NCBI RefSeq assembly: GCF_000003605.2
Contig: NW_003124893.1
Location: 527,464 to 567,393 of the forward strand
Origin: Saccoglossus kowalevskii
Taxonomy: Eukaryota; Hemichordata; Enteropneusta; Harrimaniidae
DNA: 39,930 nt
Reading direction: 5' to 3'
Shown: one piece after another, positions 25,001 through 37,000 of the stretch
How the letters are laid out: each line of letters starts with the position of its first letter
How positions within the stretch are numbered: position 1 is the stretch's first letter
Translations under genes and position numbers: made by a program
Notes under the pieces: model-generated
What the model saw: only the letters and a program-made list of their open reading frames with translations
The model's database searches: none
What the model was told of the DNA's origin: nothing

Positions 25001-28000
25001 ATGATGCAGTTACAGTTGCCATGGATTTACTTCGAGATCAGCTGGCACAGACGGAAGAAAGGTTAGAGGAAAAATGTGAAGAAATCGATGTGAAAGATAA
25101 AAATCTAAAAGAAGTGAAGCTTGATGTCTTTGCTGATAGGCTGGCCTTAGAAGCTGTCAAGATGGGTCAGTGTGAATATGTGCTACATTTATGCAAAGAA
25201 AAGACTGCTGCTCAAGCACAGTTACATCAACTGCCGGTTCGAAATCAACTAGGATCTCAGAAGATGATAGAAATGTTGAAAATTATGCCAGTGCCTTGTC
25301 GGCAAAAATAGTTAAACGAGGTGAACTTGGTGCAGCACTATCCAGAGCAAGAACACAGATGCTGTCAGTTAAGATTCCTGGCTGTGCATTGGAAAATAAA
25401 AGACATGATGATGATGGTTCAGATAATGAGTCAAATATCACTCACTCCAAGAGAAATCTTTCACCAAGGAGAGCTATCTCTGAACCACTGCTGAGATCTG
25501 TTTACTCAGATGACACTTCACAAGTGGGTGAATATGCAACAACTTTGGCACAGCAAGCACTGAAAGAAGGTGAGATCACTTATGTGATTGAGAGCAAAGT
25601 CAAAGACATGCATCATCAGTTGAGAAATGCTTACTGCAGGTTAGAACATCAACAAAAGAAATTAAGAAAACTTTCAGCACTCTGTGATGAAGGGAAGGTA
25701 GAGGAAATGAAGGTACTTGTAAGTGGTTTCACACCTGAGACATCAGAAGACGCTGGGGAGGTTCCATTGGTCATTTCATCCTCAGAAGAAATGACCGAAG
25801 AATGTAGTGAAGAGGTGACAAGTTTTGATGACAGAGAACTAGCATCTTATGCGAAACGCATTGAGTTGGAGGAAACATTGAAGTTTGCAACTGACCATGC
25901 AAGTGATGAAATTGTGAAGGCAGAAATGTTACAGATACTGCGTAGAGTCATGGATATGTATGAGAAGGAGATCAACATTGAAAGGGCCAGTTGCATGCAA
26001 ATGTTGAAGGTCCAACGACAAGCAGCTGAGAAAAAACATGCTGATATTGAACGTTCTATCAGAGATGAGATGGGCACAGTAATAGATACAATCAAAGAGC
26101 GATATGAAACTGAATTAAATAAACTTCAGGGACAAAATGAACACATTAATAACAAAGGCCCATTTTACAATGATCAGCTAATGAATCAGTTTGCAGGAAT
26201 TGTGGCCCGGAGGTCATTCCTGAGTAGCAACATGACTCACTGGGGTCATGCAATGCTTTCCATGAGATATGAGGTGAAACCACAGCATAGACGACATAGT
26301 CTTTCAGCACTGTCTTTGTATTCGGCTGCTGCTGATAATAACCTAATGTATCCCAAACGACTTTTGGCTAAATGCAGTAGCATGGATGACTATGCTGAGA
26401 TGTTGGCGCAAAGAGCTATCTTCCAGGCTGAGCTGACCTACATTTTAAACATGTTGCACAGTGAACATGCACAGCAATTGAATGCATTACGTGAAGCCTA
26501 TGAGACAGATTCCAATGGTAAAGTCATTGAAAGCATCACAATGGAGCATGGAAGAAATCTTACCAGTGTGAGAGAGCGGTATGAAGATATCATTAAAGAT
26601 GAGAGAGAGGAACAAGCTAGAGAGATGTCCAAATTCCAGGGAGAGTTGGACAGAACGAAGAAGGAGCTGAGTACTGTTCTTGCTGAGCTGAGGTCAAAGG
26701 AAGAGTATGCTAAGACCAGCGGTAATCCAGAAATAAGTTTTACTTTAGAAGAAGATCCAAATGATCAAGTGGAAGAAATGACTGCCAAAAGATTGAAACA
26801 TTTGAAAGAAGAGTTAGATGATGTTAAAACACAATTAGCAGAAACTACAGTTCAGTTGAAGTTGAAAACAGATGAGCACATCAAAGAAGTTGACAATATT
26901 ACTGATGTTATGGAGAGCCTAGTTGCTAAACAACAGGAGGAACTTGAAGAAATTAGAGGGCATGAGAAGAATTTGATTGATGCACAAGATAAACTTAATT
27001 CTGAACACAAACAAACTTTGGAAGAGCTAGAACGTAAACACTCAGAGGAAATGAATCAAGTTGTCACTGGGTACCAACAGAGGTTATCAGAATTGACAGA
27101 GCAGTGTAATGTCAAGAAAGAAGAAATGGACGAACAGACAAAGCAAGTGGAAGAGCTGAAGGGAGGGTTGCATAAGTATCAGGAACAAATATGTAAATTG
27201 AAAGAGCTTGAATCCCTGAAGGAAGCTGAAATTGAAGATTTGAAAACACTGCATATGAAAGAAGTTAAAGGATTGAATAAAACTATGCAAGATTTTCATA
27301 AACAAGTTACTGAGGAAAGTGAAATAGCTCTTCAGAATGCTATCGCAGAGTTGGAAGAAAATCATGCAGCGACTGTGAAGCAAGTGGAAGAGGATTGTGA
27401 GCAGAAGATTGGAGATGCCGCCGTTGAGATAGCAGAGATTCAGCAGCTGGAAATTAATGATTTGAATGAACGCCATGATAATGAACTGAAGGAACTGACA
27501 GAGAAATGGGAAAAGCGAGTGAAAAATGTTGAAGCTGAACTACTTGACAGATTGAAGGAGAGTCATGAGGCAGAAATAAATAAAGTTGTTAAAGATTATG
27601 AAGAAAAAATGAAACTTTTGGAGACAGAAATTGTTGAAGGTCTGCGGCAGAATGAAGAAGAGCGGTTGAATCAGCTCCCAGAGGAGTATGAAGATAAAAT
27701 GAAAGCTTTAGAAATTGAGATGCTTGACAGATTGAAACCAGATGAAGCAGATAACGATGAATTGCAAGCCATTATTGAAGATTATGAAGTCAGACTCAAG
27801 ACCGCTGCAGTGGAAATCCTAGATTTGAAGGAGCTGCATGAGAGTGAATTAAAAGAGATGCAAGAACGTCATGATGATGAAATGACGAAACTTGAAAAAG
27901 AGTATGAGGAGAAGCTGAAAGACATTGAAGATGATATGACGAACATGGAAGATGAACTGCAGAAGGAAACTGCCGAGTTAAAGACGCGGTACGATGAAGA

Positions 28001-31000
28001 CATTACTCGAATAAAACAAATGTATGCATTAAAGAACAAAGACGTAGATGCTAAAAGTGACGACAGTGCTGCTGTGCAAGAAGCCAAACTGCAATTTGAA
28101 CAGAAAACAGCTAATATGAAGAGAGAATATGAACAGAGAATGAGTAAAGTTAAGGTGGAACACGAAAAGAGAATGTCTTATATGCAAGATAATTACGAAG
28201 ACGAGATTGGGAAAATTAGAAAGGACAATGATAAGAACCTGAAACAGGTTGAGCTTCATCATGAAGAAATTATTTCAAAGATGAAAAGAGAGCAAGAAAA
28301 CTTTCAGTTGGAATTTGAGCAGAGGTACGGGAAGGAAATCAACAGACTGCGAAATGAACAGGAGTACAAGATTGCTGAACTGGAGCAAAGCTACGAGGAT
28401 GCTATAGAGAATTTAAAGAGAGATCACAAGAAGGAAGTTGATTTGATTGATCAAGAACACGCACAAGAGATCAATGATTTGAAGTCTGAGTACGAGGAGA
28501 GGCTGGACCACTTCGCCGAACTGCATGAAACTGATCTGGCTGTGGTGAAGGGTAGTCTGTTGACAAACCATCTTGAGGTGGAAGAACCAGTCTTCGCCAT
28601 GGCAACTCCACAACAGCATGCTCAGTCCTCTGTAGCAGCTCTCAGGGAAAAATATGAGAAAGAAGTTGAACAGTTGAGGGTGAGTTACTTCAGTAAATGA
28701 TCAAGTATAGTATCTTATATGCTGACTTTCAAGGTATTTTTCGAAATGGCTGAAAGTGTACTAATATGGAACTTTGTTTTTGAGCAACACTGCTTTCCCA
28801 TGATTTTTATAAATATTCATAAATTTGCCATAAATGGCAGTTGAATTCAACCAGCCCTTCGCAATTAACTCATTTAAAAATGCTCTAATGTAATGTAATT
28901 CTGTCAGCCAGTAGAAATTATAAAATTTATAAATATTTATAAAAATGAAGGGAATGGGTTTGTGATTGTGCGAGTACCTGCAAAAAGATTGTTTGTCGAC
29001 CTGGTTAGATAAATCATAATCCTGAGTAAGAGGATGCTCAAAAATAAGATGTGCCTCATTGTCTTGAATATGACAACGGTGAGGTATGTAGATGCACATC
29101 TTTTGCAAAAGTTGATATAATGTTTTGTTTTTCTAGAGTGGTGATAGTGGAATGGTGAAAGTTGAAAGGTTACATCGGGAAGCTGTCGAACAAATGCGAA
29201 AGCAGCATAGGGATGAATATGATAAGTTAAAACAACAGAAAGACCGGGAACTCGCCCAAGAAACCCAGGCAACACTTGCTGGTAAGTATATGCTATTATT
29301 ATACATATAGCATTGAAAACAAGTGATGTTATTGTAACAGCCATATTTGCTTTTGTTTGAATGTTTAATATTTTCCTTATTTAGGGCGGACTGCAACACC
29401 AACATTGAACGTCACATTCTAGCTCTTTCATTTGTTTAAATTAGACTGCAAACAAATTTCCACAGTTCAAAAATGTTTTCTCATTGTCATTTTGGGTTTT
29501 CTCATTAAAATATGTCTACAAGCGGGACAAAAATGTATAATAATGAGTTACCCAAGAATACCGCAAAGTATGCACTCAGGCAGTACTGGATTGCAACAAG
29601 GAAAATAGTAAACAAATTTTCAATCGATGACCATTGTACTCATATACACCAGAATCAAATGCTTCAAGATATTATCCTACAATTTTCCTTAAATTTATGT
29701 AAAGAAAAATTTGAGTATCACTGTTTGTTTTTTTCACCAGCTATGGAAAAAATCCGCAAGAAACACACGGAAGACATGGAAAGGGAAAGATCAAAGCATC
29801 ATCTGCATGGTAATGTAAATGCGACGATAGCGACATTACGACGAGAGCATCAGTAAGTTATTGTTAACACTTTATGTGTTTCAGGGCAAGTTTAAATAAC
29901 TATTAAAATTGCTGTTATTTCTCTACTCATGTGCATGACCTTTGACCCATTGAATGTTTGGATCTCCAGCATGTGAATTTCATCTATTATGAATCATTTT
30001 CATCAGAATAATATTGGGTGGGTGACTTCTTACGTTCAAAAAGGATTTAGTGGTTCTGGGGGGGGGGTGATTGTTTACAACGGTATTACTATAAAAAACA
30101 TTAATGTTTTGTAATATTTTATATATGATGTAACAACAATTGGTATAATTTCTACTTTCTCGCTTAAATGCTGATAACAATTTATTTAGACATTCAATAA
30201 AAGAGGATACATTTGATAAAGCTTAGGGAGTCATATGCTATATTTTCCACCTGGCTAGGGAGTTTGTGTGAATAACTTCCTCACTCTAGGGAGTGCTTCT
30301 CTGGGTCTCTATTTGCACGTTAACTTTCATTGTTTTCATTTATCACTGCTACAATGGGATTTCTTTTATCTTTGTACCTCGGTGTACAGGTCAGCTTTTC
30401 TATAAAAATTACGTCATCTACATTTAACTCTAGCTTATGTTATAAGGTTGGTAAAACATCTAACTGCTGCATTTCATTCTCTCTTTTTAATCCTATGATT
30501 GTAGTTCATTTGTTGTTGTTTGTTTGTTTGTTTGTTTGTTTGTTTATTTTGTCATGATTTATTTTTGTTATTGTAGTTTTATTCATGGAACCACTTTGAA
30601 AATATTTCTTTTTTAAGTTTTAATGTTATAGTTATTTTTTTTTTTAATATTTAGAAATATACATACCACAGAATGGATCCTTTGCAAGTTCAGTATTTGG
30701 AATGAGATTTTGGTGATTGCTTAGTAGAACACTAATTATGTAACATGCAAAGTGTCTATACTATTATGTATTCAGTTTGCTAGGTCTGGTAATCTGAATA
30801 TCTATATTCAGTTGGGAAGGCCCTGTAACTTGAATATATTTTCAACTCTTCTTGCCTTAGATTTTTAAATATACCGGGGGTATCTATTATGTTATTTATT
30901 TTATCTATTATCCATATTGCATAAAAAACACTACAAAAATAAATTGTCAAAGCTGTTGAACAAAATTGTAATGCATAATATGAAGAATCCAAATCACTTG

Positions 31001-34000
31001 AAACACATCACCAAAATGATCCCTTAGTGGTATGTGTATTATCCAGTTGTACCCCTTATGTTTCTCCATTTTAATAACTTAACCTGTTTTATCTAAGATT
31101 TTTCTAGTCCTACATGTAGCATTCCTTAGAGGTAAACCAATCACACATCATTTCAAAGTGGTTTCTTCTGTCATTTTGTTGTTTTTTGTTCCTTTGGTAT
31201 ATCCCATGCTTACATGAATCAATTCGTCTCACAGCAACAACCACAATTTCATTTCATGCACACACATTAGGGTTATATCATGGAACCTGCTGCAACAAAA
31301 GTGAGTATGTACACGGACGACGACGACGATGACGACGATGACTACGACTCCGACTCATGTTTTGTATGAAAGTCAATCCTATCCCATCCTGCAATTCAAA
31401 ATGGCTACCATCTTCATAAACTGTGTATTCTATTAGAGATAATGACGTTATTATTGAAATTCTGTCATAGAAAACAATAGAAAACAATCAAAGATGGTCG
31501 TCAATGAATCAATTGGAATCAAATTACATCTGAATTCATGTCAGTGCTGCGTTTTTTTTAAATCTTCATCTGGATAGAAGTAAATTATTGACAGAAAACA
31601 GCTGAAAAAATGTTTTTTACAATTCTTTTTTTTTTAATAATTCTTTGACGAATACAGTATTCGCTCAGATAGTACTGCTTCGCAATGTTGTCTCAATAAC
31701 CCCATGCGTAATCACAAAATATTTAAATATCAAAGTTAATAATTTTGGAGTCTCGTACCTCAATATCGACAATTTTGGATTGTTTGGGGGAAATGCAATG
31801 CTGTGCTGATTTGTTTTAGGTGACAAATTATCGCAGAAAAAAATATATATTTAGTTACCACGCTATCATTATTGCAGCTTGAACTTGAACTTGGTGATTA
31901 AAGTGGGCAAGGATTGACTTCTGATAAAACACTCTGAAAGTGTACGATGATTTATCTTGAAATGGTGTAGGTACTGACATGGGATATATCATAGGTGGTC
32001 TGCATGGTTCTTTTATCGCCAAGTTAAGTGGTCGTTGAACCAAAGTGAGGCTCACACTGATTTTCTGATTGGTTTATTTCAATCATGTGAGTCTGTTCAG
32101 CCTCACTTTCAATCTTTTGACCATTTGAATGTACAGGGTTTGATGCATACATTACTTGGTATTGCAAAACGTCTCTTACAACTTGTTAAAGCACACAACT
32201 GTTATTATCTGTTGCACATTTGTTATTCTGTTCCCAATGGTGACTTCCTGGTTTTGAAAACGCTTTGCAAAAACCTTTATACTAGTATTAGAAGAAAAAA
32301 AGAAATCTCATCACTATGATTGTTACTTACTGGGTATAGTGGGATAATCATTTCTTGGTCACAGTCAAGCTTTTTATTTCTTTTTTGAATCTTCACAGTC
32401 AAATTTAAATATAAATTTGCATGATCTTGTCTTTGGAGCATGCAGTGTAACACCAATGTACCAGATTGTGGAATTACAAAACCATTCGCTCTTGAAATAT
32501 AGATTTGTTGGTTATTCTATGAAAAATACTTAATTTGTTGTCTTCTTGTAGGGAAGAACTTGAAAAAATTGAAAATGAAATGATCGCTTTATCAGAACAG
32601 TACTCGTCAAAATGCATGGAGAACTCGTTACTGGAAGAGCAGTTGGCTACTTTGTATCGCTCGCTGGATGAGAAGAAACAAAGTATCCAACACTTGACAA
32701 GTGAGAACATGGAACTGAATGAAAAGATGGCTGAGGAGCTTGCTAGCTTGAGGAGTACCCTTGAAATCGGTGGCGCGATTGGTGACATGGGTGCAGAGGC
32801 TGCTAACAATTTGGAAGTACTTGAGCTGTATGACCTTAAGGTAAAGACAGTTTGAGTTTTTTGTTCACAGAATACAAGACACAATAAATTACCTCCTAGC
32901 TTGTGTTAAAGTACCAAAGATGGATGTAACTTGACAATGCTCCGTTAATTATAAAGGCAAATTGGCATCTTCATAGATTCTTGCAAATTAGTTTAATTTT
33001 GAGTAACCTAGGTGTGCTTTGAAAGATCTGTCAAATTAGCATATTTGCATGACAACATTTCAATCTGTTGAATGGACACCTCAGCTTACTTGTTATTAAT
33101 ATGCTAATTTCAAAGGTACCTTTGATAGAAAATAAATATGAAATATTCATCTTTCATTGTTGTAGATTTCTCTCAGAATCAAAGAGTCTGAGGCTTTGGT
33201 GATGCAAGAAGATATAGAACGACTACAATGCCAATTAGCCAATACAAAGCAGGTAAGTGTCATGTGACTTGAGTGTCTAACTGCGTGGAATTATTTTCTG
33301 TCTTAGAATCATTTCTATCTCAGAGTCTCTTTCCAAATTATAATGATCCAGCGTAAGTGCAATTTTTTTATTTATGTATGATGATAAGCCTAGACTAATC
33401 TTCGGTATTTAGCTTTAGGATTTTATTCAAAAAATCAGGTAATTTTTAATGGACAGATGTATCCACACAGAGTAAAATCAAATCAAACTCAAATCTTACA
33501 AATCATTCATCAGGTTATGTTACAGTATATTTGCTTACTTGGGCGATGTTGTTATTGTTTGATTTTGCAGATTAGTTTGTTTGTTGGGTAAGCTTTACTC
33601 CAACAGTATCTAAGCATCTCTCCATTTGCATATCTACATTCCAGGAAGAAAATGAAATGTTTGCGGAAAAGTACAGAAAACTGAAACAGGATCACACCAG
33701 GGTCGAAGAAAAGGTCAAATACTTAGAGCGGAAACTATCAGAGGCTTACGAAAGACTGAAAGATACAGAAGTACGAAAAGTTCCAGCACCGCATACGTTT
33801 GAAGCCAAGACGAAACAAGCATCAAAATCCAACTTGGATCGTGAGCGATCTTGGTCGGAAAGTAATCTAACATGGGAATCACCAAACACTTCCAAGTGGC
33901 GTTCTGAGGAAAATCTTCGAAATTTCAGTCCGGATGATCGGCGGCTGGGAAGTTTTATTCCTGTTGAAACTAAAAAATCCAAAGGTTAGTTAGCTAGTTA

Positions 34001-37000
34001 GCACGGAATACATGGTATCGGTAGTGGGTGCTTGTAGGGTTCAGTTTTAGCATGTAGACACTTGAGTAGATTTCATATTAAAAGTAAATTGTACTCGATG
34101 AATATAAAAAACCCAAATAATACTATGATAATGCTTGTTAACATTGCTGTTTCCCTTGTCTCTTCATGTGCTAGCTGACTGCTGCTTACCCAGCCTTATA
34201 CAGTAATGAATCATTTCGTTCCGACACGTACATTTTTGTTTGCATGCAACTCACTTACAAATTCACTTGCATGTCACTGTCATTTATTTAACAAAAAATC
34301 AATAAATAAATAAAATGCGAAAAACTAACCCTTCCCCACCTTGTCAGTTTCATGTGAGCACTCTCTCAACACCCTTGTCATGTCGTGTATGTCCATTTAC
34401 AGCCAGCTCAGTACGCACACCCACATACCAGAGTAAGAAGAAGCCATCATCCAGTGGAAGCAGGAGATTAAGCCAAAAGGTGCAGGTGTGATTTAAGTCA
34501 TTCTCCAATTACTTTCTTTTATAATTTCCTGTATTCTATTAGTGCACCTGATTAAATCAGTCCCTCCAGTATTGACCTGCCCACCCTCCCTTGAGCATAA
34601 CAATGTTTTCATCAGTTTTCAGACTAGTGGCTCTTCTAAATACTGTCTTCCCCCTCCCCCTCCACCGAGCATAACATGATTTGCCTTTTAGCGGCTCTTC
34701 CAGAATCAAGCTAACCCCCCCCCCCCCTCTGGTACTACAATACATCTAAACATGGAGAGTGAGGTGTCACTATGATTACCATGGCAGCAGCCTGCTACTA
34801 CATGTTTTACCGCCCTCTATATGTTCACCTATGTTGTAAAAATTCCTCATGGCAATACTGAGTAGATATGGTTTACAAAACAACTTCAAATTCTGTAAAA
34901 TCTACACGATATTTGTTTATTTCGATTTTGTCTTTGATAAGCATGTAAGCCTTCTAATCTATGTTGTCACATAAAGCATGTTTCTATACATGTATGCACA
35001 TATCCTTCTTCAGCCTTTTCAATTCTAAAGGCAACATTTATCCCTGCTCACACACACACACAAAAAAATATTTTTGCCATATTATCTTCAAAAATATTTG
35101 GTCAAGGAATGGAAAATTATGACCATTTGTTTCATAATTAATAATATAAAATAATATAAAAATACATATGAATTTTGCACTAAAATTGTGACGGGAAAGA
35201 TGATGACTTTCAAAGAATTAAAGTTGCACTCTGGGAAGTATATTTCTCTAAGATTTATCCCTACCAGTCTAGGGGATATATTATCTCAACCAGTCTAGGG
35301 GGTATATTATCTCAACCAGTCTGGGGGTATATTATCTCAACCAGTCTAGGGGGTATATATTATCTCAACCATCTAGGGGGTATATTATCTCAACCAGTCT
35401 AGGGGGTATATTATCTCAACCAGTCTAGGGGGTATATTATCTCAACCAGTCTAGGGGGTATATTATCTCAACCAGTCTAGGGGGTATATTATCTCAACCA
35501 GTCTAGGGGGTATATTATCTCAACCAGTCTAGGGGGTATATTATTTCAACCAGTCTAGGGGGTATATTATTTCAACCAGTTTACAGAGTTTATATTATCT
35601 CAACCAGTCTAGGGAGTATATATTATCTCAAGCAATCTAGAGATTCTAAAGCTTTCATAAATGACAATATTATGTCATTTTTACTTAATTTGTGCTAAAA
35701 TACAATGTAACTTGTATAATTTGTACAAATTTCTGTGAAACTGTGCCTGTATCTAATATTTGTCTTGCAATTTGTTTCTGTACTAAATGTCCATCTCAGA
35801 GTGAAACTTTAATGTTGCATGTAATATTTCATTTTTATTGATTTTAACTTTTATTCTCTATTCGTTATTTGTTTGGTGGTGTGTGAAAAAAGGGATTTAC
35901 TGTTTCTTCAATTTTCTGCTTAACTACCGGTATCCTAAGTTGCGATAAACGTAATTTCCGATGATAGTATTTATAATGTAAAGCATCGCAGTTGTGTCAG
36001 GGCACATCATATTCGATATGGGTCCCATGCAACATAAGTAACGCTTGGATAATATTGTGTTCGTACGTGTACATAATGACGACTATGAAGTTTTATTCAT
36101 TTATTACTGAATTAATTACATGCACCAAGACATGGGATGGGGTTAATACAACTGTTCCTTCTTTTCTCCTTAAAAACATCTTTTGTTAGAAGGCGGTGGT
36201 CATCGCAATGTGTCGTGTTGGTCAATGTTTTCAACACATGAAATACTGTTTATACCAAACTCCAACATGTGCAGTGTAATGATCACTTACCTTTTAAAAA
36301 CATGTTTTCATTGTCAATAGTTTTTTGTTTTGTTTTTATTTGAATGTTTGTATTTCATATTTATTTTTTTATTTCACTTTGATTGTATTTTTGGTTTCTT
36401 TTTTACAAAAATGGTAACGATAATGAGGTCATAGCTTATGTGTGTTTTCATCTTTTGTCAAGTTTAGCTTTGTAAATGCATAAATTGATTCGTTTCGCTA
36501 ACACTGCTTGTTTGTTTCACTCTTACTCTAGAATGTTGACAAAGCGCCATCCTCAGCTCATCAAAAAACAGAAAGTGGAAAAAGGTAAAAGCGATTTAGG
36601 TGATGCAACTTCTTCCATCGGCCTGCATCTCTCGGTACACCTCATATAGCATGCGTGGTGGCTATGGTGACTGGTTTAGGATCCTGTAGTCATGGCAACC
36701 ACTGTATCTCTATATCACATGTGTATTGTATATCAAACTGACTGCTGTAGCCGTAGTAATAAATACTGTCTCGTTGATGGAGATGACTTTGACTTTTGAG
36801 CATTTTTTGATCACCTTGACAATGTTGGAGTGCAACTATCTAGTGCCTTTAATTGATATCGCATCTTTGACTTTTGCCCTTACCGATGTCATTGACCTGG
36901 TATACACGCAACTTTACGTTACGAAACACAATAGTCATTGACGACAAATCCTTTCAATATTTACAAAGAATGTTGCCATCAGTGTTTGTTTTTTAAAAGG

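Larger units (their letters stand above)
29853..32551 (+). other. Intron of MPRIP-like gene
   Basis: Phase 2, 2.7 kb. It contains a G10 run (30058-30067), a (GTTT)n tract (30519-30546) and a (GAY)n trinucleotide tract (31313-31356). No credible exon. Confidence 0.8.

Noticed and set aside
25166-25260. A 95-base intron (GTCAGT ... CTCAG) that would restore the frame at the break
   Set aside because: The length does fit the frame, but the acceptor has no pyrimidine tract and the intron would remove the conserved CEYVLHL part of the first motif copy. Kept only as an alternative to a lost base.
25185-25311. Programmed -1 ribosomal frameshift site
   Set aside because: No X XXY YYZ heptamer in the zero frame of frame A in the overlap and no clear downstream stem; a sequencing indel is simpler.
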